Source of the DNA: Rhabdophis nuchalis
Lineage: Eukaryota > Chordata > Lepidosauria > Squamata > Natricidae
Assembly: GCA_039707465.1 (NCBI GenBank)
Contig: CM077645.1
Coordinates: 145,197,503 to 145,261,502, forward strand
Reading direction: 5' to 3'
DNA length: 64,000 nt
Shown: one piece after another, positions 47,501-63,625 of the stretch
Numbering within the stretch: the first letter of the stretch is position 1
Layout: each line of letters opens with the position of its first letter
The notes under the pieces: model-generated
The model's input: only the letters and a program-made list of their open reading frames with translations
Told to the model about the DNA's origin: nothing
Database searches by the model: none
Translations under genes and position numbers: made by a program

Positions 47501-50500
47501 CATCACCGCTACGGCATCGTTGGGGTGGTTTGGGGTAGATATATACAGCTGAGTGTCATCAGCGTAGAGAAGATACTCTACCCCAAAACCACGGATGATC
47601 TCACCCAGCGGCTTCATATATGTGTTGAACAGGAGAGGCGAGAGGACCGACCGCTGAGGCACCCCACATGCGAGGGGTCTCGAGGTCGACCTCTCCTGCC
47701 AACACAAATTGCGATCGGCCAGAGAGGTAGGAGGAGAACCACCGTAAAACGGTGCCTCCCACCCCCAACCCCCCCAGCCGATGCAATAGGATACCATGGT
47801 CGATGGTATCGAAAGCCGTCGAGAGGTCTAATAGGACCAGGATGGAGGAACAACCCCCATCTCTGGCCCTCCAGAGATCATCGACCAACGCGACCAATGC
47901 CGTCTCGGTGCTATGCCCGGACCGAAAGCCGGACTGCCGCGGATCTAGATACTCAACTTCCTCCAGGTGACGGGGAAACTGTTGTGCCACCACGCTCTCA
48001 ACAACCTTCGCCAAAAAGGGAAGGTTGGAGACTGGACGATAGTTGGTTAATAAAGCTGGATCCAAAGAGGGCTTCTTGAGGAGGGGCCTCACCATAGCCT
48101 CTTTTAGGAAAGCAGGCAAGGAACCCTCACTCAAGGATGCGTTGACAACCTCTTGGAGCCAGCCTCGTGTCACCTCCCAAGATGCCAGTACAAACCAGGA
48201 AGGACACGGGTCCAATAAACATGTGGTGGCTCGCAGTCACCCACGTAACCTGTCCATATCCTTGGAAGTAACGGAGTCAAACTCCTCCCAAACAAGATCT
48301 GTCTCGTGGCATCCCACTGGGCCATCAATGGGGGCTAACTCGTTCTGTATCTGAGCGATTTTCTCCTGCAGAAAAATCACAAATTCCTATGCTCTACCCT
48401 GTAGCGGGGCTTCCCGCACCCTCTGTTGAAGGAGGGAGCGGGTCACCCTAAACAGGGCGGCAGGGCGGTTTTCTGCGGATGCTATGAGGGTGGCACAATG
48501 ATGACGTTTGGCCACTCTTAGCGCCACAATGTAAGTCCGTAAATGGGCTCTTACCTGTGTCCGGTCAGATTCAGAACGGGTAGACCTCCATCTTCTCTCT
48601 AGGCATCTCTTGCGGCGTTTCATCACCCTCAGCTCCTCGGTAAACCAGGGAGCCAGGGTGGCTCGCCGCCGCAAGAGAGGCTGCAAGGGCGCGACCCGAT
48701 CCAAGGCTCCCGTGGTCGCAGTATTACATGCGACCACGAGGTCCTCGATCGGGGCGCGGGTCAGGGGTACAGGAAGTGGCCCAAGCGCAGGGTTTCTCAG
48801 GCGCCTGGGGCGGAACCAAATTGGTGACCCAGGTTCCGCCTCCCCGCGGAGGGAGGTAGTGGTTGGAAAGTCGAGCCGGAGAAGTGAGTGGTCTGACCAT
48901 GACAAGGGCGTGATGTCTATATCCCCTATACCCAGATCACTCTTCCACTGGCCAGAGACAAAGATGAGATCCGGTGTATGTCCACCCTTGTGGGTGGGGC
49001 CTTGAATTAGTTGGGTCAGGTCCATGGCCGTCATGGAAGCCATGAACTCCCGAGCTACCTTGGATGATTCGCCCACCGATGGCAGATTAAAGTCCCCCAT
49101 GACTAAAAGTCTGGGGGTCTCAACTGCCACCGTAGCGATCACCTCCAGGAGCTCGGGCAGGGCTGCTGCTACATAGCGGGGAGCCAGGTATACAACCAGC
49201 ATGCCCAACTGCCTCCCTAGGCCCCACTTCACGCAGAGGGACTCACAACCGGTAGTCTGTGGCACAATGGTCTCTCTCGGCTCAAGACTTTCCTTTACAA
49301 TAACCGCTACCCCACCACCCCTGCCTAGGGCCCGAGGCTGATGAAAAGCGCGGTAGCCTGGTGGGCATATTTCAACGAGGGGAAGTCCTCCCTCGTGGCC
49401 CAACCAGGTCTCCGCTATTCCTGCCAGGTCCGGCCCCTCCTCTGACACAAGGTCATAAACGAGGGGGGCTTTGTTGACCACGGACCTGGCATTGCAAAAC
49501 ATCAGCCGCAGGCCCTGGCTCTGTACTTCCTGACCACCTAGCGAACGGGGGTTGTGGCACTTCACCGTTTGCAACCAACGGTTCTGTGCCCTCAACCGGG
49601 AGGATGGAAATTGTCTCCCCTCGGACCTGCCTCTCCCCACGACCTTCTGAATAGAATTGCCCTCTGACGGGACGACTCGTATTTCCCCCCTACTAACGGC
49701 TCCTTCCGTTATTTAGCTTAATAGAGTAGTATAATTCCAAAGAACAGCTATATATTAATATAGTTTTGCAAAGATACACTTCCCAGAACTAGTTATATCA
49801 ATTTCAGCATATAGATAGATAAACTTTTTATCTTTCTTGTTTGATAAACTCCTCACTGTATTATTCTTAAAATAATGCAGAGAGAAAAGAAGAATGTGAA
49901 GATGATGTTTATGGAAGAGGAACTTCCTTTTCGTTATATCCCTGAATGCAAGTGTCGTGTGCTGGAACTGCCATACAAGGGGAATGATCTTAGCATGATA
50001 ATCCTTTTGCCTGACAACATTGAGGATAATTCCACAGGCCTGGAACAGGTGATTCTCTTGTTTTCTTGCTATTGCTATAAAATCATTGTCTTAAACAAAA
50101 TTGTTCTAAATAGTATATGAATACAATACTTGGAAGGATCACTCATAAGTATATACATTAGTGGGGTTCTGAAGAGTCTGCCTTATTCTGGGGATCTCTA
50201 GAAAATCTTTAAAAGTTTTCTTCATTTTTGTACCAGGTACTATGAATCCCTAATCATTTTGGGTGAAAGATTTAAAAACAGATTAGATCTGAATTAGATT
50301 GATATAGTATCTTAAATAGTAAAGAGTTAGGTATATATAAAATAAATGCTTTTTATGTTAGTTTTGGACGGGAGAATCATGATTTTGATTGAAAATGCTT
50401 TTTTTTAAAAATGTGCTTACTTGTAATGTTTATGCTGCATTAATTTTTTCTCCCTCTGAAAATGTGTTAAAGCTGCAAATAGTTAGCACTCTAAGGTAGA

Positions 50501-51030
50501 GAAATGTGCTTTTTGGCTCTGCAAATTCATTGATACTGAAATCAGAGATGCTGTTTTTCAGCAAGGAGTTACTCTGTGCTGAAATGGAAATATTGCAAAT
50601 GATTACTTCTTTTTTGCTGTTTTAGCTGGAGCAGCAGGTTACCTTGGAAAAACTGCAAGAATGGACCCAGCCCAGAAATATGAATTATGATGTGGACATC
50701 TGTGTACATCTACCTAAATTTCAGCTGAAAGAAAACTATGATCTTAAATCTTACTTTGCAGCATTGGGGCTATTAGATATGTTTGACAGTGACAAGGCTA
50801 ATTTGTCTGGAATGTCAGGATCTCCCAATCTTCATGTGTCTAAAATTGTTCACAAGTCATTTATGGAAGTAAATGAATTGGGCACCGAAGCAGCAGCAGC
50901 TACTGTTGCTATAGTTGTAAATGGTTTGCCCTTGAAGGAGAATTTTAATGCTGACCATCCTTTCCTATTTTTTATCCGCCATAATCCAACAAACACCATA
51001 CTTTTCCTTGGCAGATTTGCTTCTCCATAA
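40704..51030 (+). CDS. SERPINB1: SERPINB1-like leukocyte elastase inhibitor, copy D (complete, next to WRNIP1)
   Basis: Exons 40704-40871, 43635-43772, 44755-44872, 45981-46123, 49881-50048 and 50626-51030. All junctions are GT/AG with family phases, and the total is 379 residues. It lies tail-to-tail with WRNIP1, matching the human SERPINB1/WRNIP1 arrangement, so it is the best candidate for the ancestral locus. The reactive loop is GTEAAAATV then [13 protein letters not shown], one codon shorter than the others; aligned from the C-terminal side, P1-P1' is Asn-Gly. Other differences: VGF for the usual VDF in exon 4, MEEELPFRY in exon 6, and [12 protein letters not shown] in exon 7. Introns 2 and 5 contain LINE insertions and intron 2 also a hAT MITE. 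AATAAA is at 51471-51476. Confidence 0.92.
40904..41324. mobile_element. hAT-type MITE in serpin D intron 2
   Basis: A 421-bp element with imperfect inverted termini (CAGTGATAGCAAACC; inverse of GTTTCGCCGTCACGG). A perfect 8-bp target duplication TGTTAGTT lies at 40896-40903 and 41325-41332. No transposase is present. Absent from the same intron in A, B and C, so it inserted after the duplications. Confidence 0.85.
41453..42925 (-). mobile_element. CR1/L2-group LINE fragment in serpin D intron 2
   Basis: (TTTA)n(GATT)n(AGAT)n tail at 41453-41555, then the 3' UTR and minus-strand ORF2: C-terminal domain 41734-42402 ([29 protein letters not shown]) and RT 42449-42834 ([24 protein letters not shown]). 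It is frameshifted near 42420 and 5' truncated at about 42925. Confidence 0.85.
45330..45790 (+). mobile_element. CR1-type LINE 3' fragment with seeded (GATT)n, serpin D intron 4
   Basis: Contains the frame [19 protein letters not shown] and 'FLRRDQTV', the C-terminal tail of snake/lizard CR1 elements, ending in a short GATT repeat. It is a different LINE family from those at 28-33 and 46-49 kb. Confidence 0.65.
46515..49712 (-). mobile_element. Near-complete CR1/L2-group LINE in serpin D intron 5
   Basis: A 3' (AAT)n tail at 46517-46540. Minus-strand ORF2 runs 49640 to about 46720: endonuclease ([38 protein letters not shown]), then RT ([34 protein letters not shown]), then the C-terminal domain. 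The 417-codon upstream part stops at a TAG near 48387 where relatives have GAG, and one frameshift lies near 47700. At about 3.2 kb it is the most complete copy, still inactive. Confidence 0.9.
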
Positions 51031-52928
51031 AGAGTATTGTAAGACATAAAACCAACTTCTAGTCTCCTATAAAACACGTTTCTCTGCCTGCTTTGTGGAA
51101 TTGAATAAGTTGGGTTCAAACCCGGGTGATCATGTGATGTATCGCAACTCCCCCCCTACGTTGGAGTGGGGTGGTCATGGCCAGCGCATGACACATCTGG
51201 TCTGTGGGCCACGAGTTTGCTCCAGATATTTTCCATCTTTGATTTTCTTGAATTTTCTTGGTTTTCTGTTAACAGATTTTCTGTGACACTTTGCTCTCAA
51301 TAAAAGGCAATCATCTGTAATTTGGGACATTCAGTTGTATTTTATTTCAGTTCTTTTAATTTCCAGCTAGCTAAGAATTCTGGGAATTGTAGTTTGAGCT
51401 GTTTGGAAGCAGCCAGGTAAGGGGCAGCTACTATGCATTTTATTTGTAAAACAAATACATGAATTACTGGAATAAAGTTGGCTTTCATTCAATATAATGT
51501 AAGAGACTTTGGTTCAGACTCTTCGGTCCGAGAAAATCATTGATAATATATAATCCAGAAAGTGACCATTTTATTCTTAAAAATACAAAACAATGTGGCA
51601 TTTGTCTTAGTATGTATTTTATGAGGAGTTGTGGTACAACTTTTATCATTCAGTAAATGCAGAATTTTTCACGAGTCACTAGTGACCTCAATTTACTAAT
51701 TTTTTGCCCACATTCTCTCTCCTCAGTAAATCTGAGCTATATATTGTTGTCCATCCTTCAGACATTGATTTTATTGAAAGCAGGTATAAAATAAAGGAAT
51801 TCTAGTTACATTTTGAAGAGCTTGTTATTTCTACAATTCAGTTTAGTTATGTTGCCTGGATGATTTAGAGGCATTCTTGCTTTAAATATTTAAGAAAGGC
51901 CCCTCATGTTTTCCCTTTAGCTGCCATTCATTAAGATAAGCTGCCAATGATTTTGCTTTTATGACTACTAAGCCTTCCCTTCCCAGTCCATTCCTAGACT
52001 CGTACAAGTATCTACGGATAGAACTCTGAGCTAGCAAAACGAAATCTCAGGAACACGGTATAAGACTGCACACCAAACAACAGAGTATTTACAATATTAT
52101 TACTGAAGTTTTTTTTAGCAAAATGGAAACAGTGATTGTTGTAAATTAACTTTATTTTCACAGTTTCAAAAATATTTTCTCGTTACATTTCAATTATAAG
52201 GGTTTTTTTTTCCAGCATAAGGTGCAAATGCAGTATATCTTTACAGACTGGAATACATTATGTTCCAATCAAGGACACGACAAAATTAGGCCTTCTAAGT
52301 TCTATTGGTTACATTAAATATATACTTATATTAGTCCCATTGAAAAAGCCTAATATTAGCTAAGCTAGGCAATTCTGATTTTTTATAATTTTGAAATAAT
52401 GTCCTTTATAGTCTTGATTAAAACAAGTGATTTTAGTTGTTCTTTATATATAATATGTATTTGATACAAAGTTATCAAACAATTCTTACATTTTGCATAA
52501 AACCTGCAATAAAATATTCTTTGTAGTATAAAATGGTTTAGGAATTGCAGCTATTTGGACTTCAAGTGGAAAAGGAGCAGGTCCTTACATAGAACACACA
52601 TTTTCCTCTACTAAACAATTAGTGTAGAAAAGTTGTAGTTTCTTTAAGGAACCTCTGACAACATTAATGCGTATATGTATATTTGTGCTGAGCAGCTTTT
52701 TACCTCAAATTGGAACAGTAGAAGATCCCCAAAATAGTTTCATTTGTACCAAAGATAATTTAATTAACATACATACTATTTAATACAAAAAAGATTGGCA
52801 TTCCAGTTTGAGGCTACGAGTTTAATATGGCTAGCCTGGAAAAATACAGTTTTCCTAAAACTGAAATGAACTTTTAAGAAAAATATTACGGGGTTATTAT
52901 GAATCACGTGACAATACATGGTGTTCCA
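51031..52928. other. Convergent 3' UTR region between serpin D and WRNIP1
   Basis: The serpin 3' UTR runs to the AATAAA at 51471. A minus-strand AATAAA (TTTATT at 52151-52156 on +) could end WRNIP1 about 775 bp after its stop. A block of about 1.1 kb (about 51727-52838) is absent from the equivalent place in units A and B, where the serpin 3' flank is fused directly to the WRNIP1 exon copy. No other gene was seen. Confidence 0.6.
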
Positions 52929-57188
<4,260 letters not shown>

Positions 57189-57985
57189 CTGAAATAAAAA
57201 CACAGCTCATTGCTTCTAATAAGGATGGAACATCTGAGTTCATGATACATTGTTTGTTCACAAAATCACATTTCATTACCTTGGGCACTGAGAGTGAAAT
57301 AGACCAACATTTTATCTTCATGAAATTATTCCAAATATCACAGAGGCTTTACAAAGAATATGCCCTCTGTCTCGTTAGCTTTGACATGAGAATATTAAAA
57401 ATATATAATGTGGTCATGTTGAACATTCTTCTGAGTCCTTCTTTGTCATATGATAACAAACAGAAGATAAAATGGTAATGAGATTTAAATCTATACATGG
57501 TCACATTCAAACCAGGTTAGGGAATCGTTGCAAACCCATACTAAAAATTGAAATTTGAACCATATTTTGCCCTGAATTGAAACAGAACTAACACCATTAA
57601 CTGTTTTATTTATTCTGTCAAATAGGAACAAAGACAAAAAGCTAAATAAGTAAATATCAAGCTGTAATTACAACAAAAAACTTTGATTTACCTTTCTTTC
57701 CCTAGATGCAGACAAATAAATGCCCACTAAGGAGGTCAACCAGCTTGATCTCTTTTAGAAAGAGCTGAAACATCAGCGTAAAATATGCCACCTAATAACA
57801 ATGCACTCTTGTTTTAAAGTGAAACAAATCATTAAAATAAATCATTCAAAACCAAAATCAACTATCAAGAAAATTTAAAAACCATCCTAAAATGATGGTT
57901 TCCAATGGCAGCAAATAAAATTAATAAGTTTTATAAAGATTACATGCTTGTACATGCTTGTAGCGGGATCTGAAAGACATCATCC
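57189..57985 (-). other. WRNIP1 intron, unique sequence
   Basis: No exon, repeat or ORF of interest was seen. Confidence 0.55.
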
Positions 57986-57986
57986 T

Positions 57987-57989
<3 letters not shown>

Positions 57990-58070
<81 letters not shown>

Positions 58071-58381
58071 GTAATAATAATAATAATAATAATTTTATTT
58101 GTATACCGCATCCTCTCCCCAAGGGGACTCGGAGCGGTGCACAGGGAAAATTAAAATAGCTATAAAATACATAAATAGAATAGGTAAAAACAAATTAAAC
58201 TAAAATTATCCCTGCGCTAAAATCCCCAATTATAGATTAACTAAAATCGCCTAAAATCCTAATAGACGGAGACTAACCCAGGCCGGCCAGACAGAAAAAG
58301 TGTGTTTTAAGTTTTTGACGGAAGGAGCGGAGGTCCGTGGTTGTTCTAATTTCGGGGGGAAGGTCGTTCCAGAGGGCTGGA
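57990..58381 (-). mobile_element. (AAT)n and CR1/L2-group LINE 3' fragment
   Basis: About 34 AAT units, then TTTTATTTGTATACCGCATCC and minus-strand remnants of the ORF2 C-terminus ([16 protein letters not shown]). It is cut at GAGGGCTGG (about 58381). Confidence 0.85.
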
Positions 58382-59285
58382 TTATGTCTTTGTCATAATC
58401 AGAGCATTTACTGGTCATCATGAGACTAATGGGCAATACTGACCTCTGCAGGGAAGAAGAACTGATTAAGAAGGGCTGTGCCAACTGCCTTTTGTATCCA
58501 GTGTATTTTGAGTGGGCAATTGGGATTTTTCCAACAATCTCCTGGGCAGCTCAAGAGCCCAGTAACTCTCTAGAATACATAAACAATGAATAAAGAGATA
58601 CTGACAAAGGCAACAGTGTCCTGCCAAACAGCCTCTCTCGGTATGCTGATCCAGGAATGCTCCTGGATTAACTAAGGACCTATGAGAGGTGAAGCAACAG
58701 AAGAGATACTCAGAGCAACACAGGTGAAAGACTAGCCATGAATATGAACAAACATAAGTAGGAGTCCCTGTTCAGATTACATCTTGGTGGTAAAGGAGGA
58801 AGTCAATATCTCTCCATCCTTACTGTGTTTGTAGACTGCCATCCAATGGCCTTGTTTAAGACTTTCTGATCTCTTCTCACTGATGGTGAGTCAGAAGGGC
58901 TCCTTCCAGGCTGCTATTAATTTTTTTTGCTAGGTAGATTGCAGACAAAGCCACTGATTTTCAGAGCAGCACCAAATCTAATCCCATGATAGGGATAGCA
59001 TCTTTAGTACTGGCACTGCAAATGAACCCAGCATTGCCAAAAGATCTGCAATTCACATGTGGAAGAAGTCAATGGACCACAAGCAACTAGAGCTGTTAGT
59101 TGTGATGCAGTAATCATACCAATTTGATGTAATGGTTCTGGTGCTGGTATACAAACCCAGAACCTTTGAGTTCTAGGCATGGAAGCCATCTGGAGATCAG
59201 TCACTTTGTCTCAAGCAAACATCCCCTCTACTACAGAGTTGTTGTGTGGGAAATAGGAGGAGGGAGGAATTAGGTATTGTATACC
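58382..59285 (-). other. WRNIP1 intron, no recognised feature
   Basis: AT-moderate sequence. Small ORFs (such as 59004-59204 minus) show no domain. Confidence 0.5.
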
Positions 59286-59287
59286 AT

Positions 59288-59622
59288 CTTGGGCAGTGGC
59301 TCAGTGGCTAAGATGCTGAGCGTGTCAATCAGAAAGGTCAACTGTTTGAATCCCTAGCGCCACATAATGGAGTGAACTGCTTCCAACCTAGCAGTTCGAA
59401 AGAACGTAAAAATGCAAGTAGAAAAATAGGAACCATCTTTAATGGGAAGGTACCAATGTTCCATGCGCCTTCAATGTTAAGTCATGCCGGCCACATGACC
59501 ACAGAGACGTCTTCAGACAGCGCGGGCTCTTTGGCTTTGAAATGGAGATGAGCACCCCCCCCTAGATTTGGGAACGACTAGCACATATGTGCGATGGGAA
59601 CCTTTACCTTTACCTATACCAT
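59288..59622 (+). mobile_element. Sauria-type SINE
   Basis: The head has CAGTGGCTCAGTGGCTAAG and box B-like GTTTGAATCC. The body contains GCCGGCCACATGACC, and the tail CACCCCCCCCTAGATTTGGG, CACATATGTGCG, CTTTACCTTTACC. Confidence 0.85.
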
Positions 59623-60024
59623 CTTGAGTTGCACAAATTAAAGGCAGGATACAAATCAAATAAATAAAAAATAAAATTAGCTATTTAAAATGGATATTGT
59701 TGTTCTTGCTTCTGTTTCCCCACGCACACATATTTTCACACCCTCTAGACATCCCTTTAGGAGCAGAGAATTACCTCATCATACTTTATACTTTATCAGA
59801 GCGAAATCCCAATTCTATACATGAATAAGTCTTTGAATAGACAAGCAGTCTATTTATTTATTTAATTTATAAAATTTATTGTCTGCTCCTCTTAACACAG
59901 AATAACTCTATTCTTAAGTCTATTCTTAAGTTCTATTTACAGGCAGTCCTCACTTACCAACTACCCTACTTGTTGACCATTTGAAGTTATGACTGTGCTG
60001 AAAAAGTAACTTGACAACTAATCG

Positions 60025-60466
60025 CATATAACTAGGCTCGGGGCCTAGTTATATGCGAGACCGCCTCCTGCCCCATACATCCCTTAGACCGATACGCTCC
60101 CACAGAGAGGGCCTTCTCAGGGTGCCGTCGGCCGGACAATGCCGACTGGCGACACCCAGGGGAAGAGCCTTCTCTGTGGCGTGCCCAGCCCTCTGGAATG
60201 ACCTACCCCCTGAATTACGCACCATCACCGACCTCTGCCTCTTCCGCCAATGTTTAAAGACATATTTGTTCCAACAAGCCGGCCTAGCCTAACCTCTCAT
60301 GGGGACTTTTAGGAAGTTTTTTAATTGGGTATTTTAAATTTGGTTTTAGTACAGGATAGGATTGTTTAATATTTATTTTAAATTATATATTTATCTTTGT
60401 ATTGGTATGTTTTAAATTTCCTGTACGCCGCCCTGGGTCCTCTGTGGAGAAGGGCGGGATATAAAT

Positions 60467-60498
<32 letters not shown>
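60025..60498 (+). mobile_element. CR1/L2-group LINE 3' fragment
   Basis: ORF2 C-terminus in 60053-60292 ([47 protein letters not shown]), then CGCCGCCCTGGGTCC and an (AAATA)n tail. Confidence 0.85.
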
Positions 60499-60499
<1 letters not shown>

Positions 60500-60554
60500 C
60501 CTTGCACTTATGACTGCTGGACTGTCCTGATGCTCTTCAATCAGCCAGCATTTA

Positions 60555-60555
60555 T

Positions 60556-60619
<64 letters not shown>

Positions 60620-60622
60620 TTT
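60555..60622. repeat. (ATC)n microsatellite
   Basis: About 22 ATC units next to the Rex1-like tail. Confidence 0.95.
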
Positions 60623-60938
60623 ATTGTCATTGTAAAAATTACAATGAAATTGGTTAAAAACAGAGTGCTCCCTCTGGCCAGATTTTGACAGCTTTCAAGA
60701 CTGGCCGTATCCTTTTCCTGAGGGGAATATACTTTGGGCACAGCAGCAGAGAGATGTGGTCAGACATACCCAGATGGGAGAGGGGGATTGCTCTATATGC
60801 CTGTCTTAAGTTTGGGTACATATGGTCTAGAGTATTCTTACCTCTGGTGGTACACTGCACATACTGTACAAATTTAGGGAGAACAGACTTTAGACTGGCT
60901 TGATTAAAATCCCCAGCCACGATAAAAGCACCCTCACG
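60623..60938 (-). mobile_element. Rex1-like LINE, internally deleted
   Basis: The minus strand encodes an endonuclease segment (VAGDFNQASLK-type, here MAGDFNQASLKSVLPKF; RGKNTLDHMY; LPHLG-like SHLGMSDHISLLL). It is followed almost at once by the 3' end whose inverse reads TTTATTGTCATTG, the typical Rex1 tail. RT is missing. Confidence 0.65.
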
Positions 60939-61204
60939 GTAAGTTTGCTGCTGCCTCTCGATGGCATCATGTAACTTATGACCATCACAGCATCATTGGA
61001 GAAACTGGCAGTAAAATTGCAAGTCTCAGCCACTTGATGCCTCCTTTAGCATCTATGGTTGATTTGCTTAATGACTGTAGTGGAAGTGAGGTCGTAAGCC
61101 AATTGTGATCATGTGATGTTTTGTTTAAGAGCCATGTTGTTTAGTGATGGAATTTCTAGTCCCAATTGTATTTGTTAACCAAGAACTACCTGGGTTCAGT
61201 TCTT

Positions 61205-61600
61205 TATAAAATGGCCGCTTCTGAGAGGACCTTTCACACAAGAAGTACAATCATAAAATAGCAGGAATATTCTAGACAAAAATATTCAAAGACAAAAAGC
61301 GCTCATATAGTTCGTAATTCCTTAAAACAGCTCCTAGTTTTCCTGGGGTCACTCAACAGCCACTACAATTTGCCACACATTAAAACAGAACAGCCTTCAA
61401 GAAAGTTGTCGAGTTCTATATACTATGCTGCATGATGACACAACATTTGGCTATCCAATTATCATTTGAATTATTTTTTTCCCTTTTAGTATACATCTAT
61501 TTATTATTTCAGCCCTGTTTTCGCTTTATTCTTCATTTTCAGTATTTTTCCTTCTCTTCAATATGTGTCTGTTTAACATATTTAGTTCATTAGTTCTATA
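61205..61600 (-). other. WRNIP1 intron, no recognised feature
   Basis: AT-rich unique sequence. Confidence 0.5.
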
Positions 61601-61604
61601 AAAA

Positions 61605-62045
61605 CAACTAGTCCCATGCATCCCTTCGACCGATCCGCTCCCACAGAGAGGGCCTTCTCCGGGTACCGTCAACCAGGTAATGCCGGTTGGCGACGCCTAG
61701 GGGAAGGGCCTTCTCTGTGGCGGGCCCAGCCTCTGGAACGACCTACCCCCCGAACTACGCACCACCTCGGACCTCCGCCTCTTCCGCCAACGTCTCAAGA
61801 CTTATTTATTCCAACAAGCCGGCCTAGCATAACCCCCGTTTTCTGACTTTTAAATGTGGATAAATTTTAAATTCTTAGGGTTTTAAAATGGGTTTTAGCA
61901 CGGGAATAATTTAATAGTTTTTTAATGATATATTTTTGTATTTTGTATGGTTTTTAATATTGCCTGTGCGCCGCCCTGGGTCCTTGCAAGGAGAAGGGCG
62001 GGGTATAAATTTAATAAAATAAAATAAAATAAATAAATAAAATAG
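61605..62045 (+). mobile_element. CR1/L2-group LINE 3' fragment
   Basis: ORF2 C-terminus remnants (PTERAFSGYRQ, frameshifted), then GCGCCGCCCTGGGTCC and an (AAATA)n tail. Confidence 0.85.
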
Positions 62046-62111
62046 TTATCTCCCTAAAGAATATAACATGTAAGGACAACCAAAAATTAAAGTCTATATT
62101 TCACTCTAGCA

Positions 62112-62338
62112 CAGGGGTAGTCAACCGTTTTATACCTACCACCCACTTTTGTATCTCTGTTAGTAGTAAAATTTTCTAACCGCCCACCAGTTCCATAGTA
62201 ATGGTGATTTATAAAGTAGGGAAGTCAATTAAATTGAAAAAAAGGAAAGTGTTTCAGTATCGGACAAAACCCCTACCGCCCACCATGAAAGCTGGAACAC
62301 CCACTAGTGGGCGGTAGGAACCAGGTTGACTACCACTG
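62112..62338. mobile_element. hAT-type MITE, 227 bp
   Basis: Inverted termini CAGGGGTAGTCAACC and GGTTGACTACCACTG. Target duplication CTCTAGCA/TTCTAGCA (7 of 8) at 62104-62111 and 62339-62346. Confidence 0.85.
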
Positions 62339-62502
62339 TTCTAGCACATCAGATGCAGATTTGAGGGAACAACTGTATATGTGAACATTATGCACTAATC
62401 TCTTCAAGGATTGAAGCTTACAAGAGGTGTAAATCCACAGATTTATCTGCAAACCCTGCTCTTATTTATCACGTACACAGGGGCATCTTCCACCAAGTAT
62501 TA

Positions 62503-62833
62503 TTATTATTTATTATTAATTTAATTTGTATACCGCCCTCTCTCCCGTTGGGACTCAGGGCAGTGCACAAGGATAATAAAAGATAAAATACATATAAATA
62601 CAATCAATAGATAAATTTAAAATTAAATTAAATAAATTTAACCCGTGCTAAAATATTAAGAAACCCTATTAAAACAATGGTAAAAACAAACTATGCCAGG
62701 CCGGCCGCATGAAAAAAGTAGGTCTTTAATGCTCGACGGAAGAGGTGAAGGTCCGTGATAGTACGAAGGTCGGGGGGCAGGTCGTTCCAGAGGGCTGGAC
62801 CCGCCACAGAGAAGGCCCTTCCCCTGGGAGTCA
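62503..62833 (-). mobile_element. CR1/L2-group LINE 3' fragment
   Basis: TATT repeats, then TTTGTATACCGCCC; the minus-strand ORF2 C-terminus is [18 protein letters not shown]. It is cut at about 62833. Confidence 0.85.
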
Positions 62834-63474
62834 TCAGTGTATTGTGGGGAGCAAGTAGATTAGAAACCCTGCTCCAGCAGGATTGTTCCCTCTTCCAAAA
62901 TAAAACAGGAGTCATATGCTCTATGGAAAGAATCCCTTGATGTGTGTACATGTCAAGGAAAGCATATATACATTTGTGTGTAATTTTAAAATTGTTATTT
63001 GTAATTTAGAACATTTATATTTCAGCTTCCTATTCTCAAGTGTATTTGTATTTATAAAGATATTTGTATTTGTATTCTCAAATACAAATAATTATATTAA
63101 ATACATGCTGCATATAATCTGGCAATGCATAATATTTGCCAGAAGATAACTATATTTTCTCATAAAAAAATCCAGCTCCCTGCAGATTTGAGTCATTCTG
63201 CAGAAAAGCCAAAATATCTAGTATAACTTCACATTTCTTTTCTCCTATGCCAGGTTAATTCAATATTTTCTATCTCTGAAATTTCTGTGGAATATGTTAA
63301 ATTATCAGTAACTAAGAGCAGGCTAATCCACTTTTCTCATCCCTGACAATATGCAAAACAGCCTTAAATCATGGCTGGCCAAGGAATATTATGTAATAGC
63401 TGCTTCTTATTTTACTTTCAATTCAGATATGTTTATGGTCTTCACTGACCATCAAGCTTAGCAAAACAGCTATC
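62834..63474 (-). other. WRNIP1 intron, no recognised feature
   Basis: AT-rich unique sequence. Confidence 0.5.
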
Positions 63475-63482
63475 CTATACAG

Positions 63483-63617
63483 CAGGGGTCCCCAACCTTT
63501 GCAACTTTAAGTCTGAAGGACTTCAGCTCCCAGAATTTTCCAGCCAGCAAAGCTGGCTGGAGAAGTCTCGGAGCTGAAGTCCTTCAGACTTAAAGTTGCA
63601 AAGGTTGGGGACCCCTG
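63483..63617. mobile_element. Palindromic hAT MITE, 135 bp
   Basis: Almost entirely palindromic: CAGGGGTCCCCAACC through AAGTCTGAAGGACTTCAGCTC and its complement. A perfect 8-bp target duplication CTATACAG lies at 63475-63482 and 63618-63625. The terminus matches that of the hAT-like element at 1699. Confidence 0.9.
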
Positions 63618-63625
63618 CTATACAG

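Larger units (their letters stand above)
59938..61193. mobile_element. MITE (CAGGCAGTCCTC termini) split by two later insertions
   Basis: The left part CAGGCAGTCCTCACTTACC starts at about 59941. A middle piece lies at about 60500-60550, and the right part ends AAGAACTACCTG at 61193. A LINE (60025-60498) and a Rex1-like fragment (60555-60938) sit inside. Confidence 0.65.

Noticed and set aside
48387..49640. An active LINE ORF2
   Set aside because: The 417-codon frame ends at an in-frame stop before RT, and a further frameshift lies downstream.
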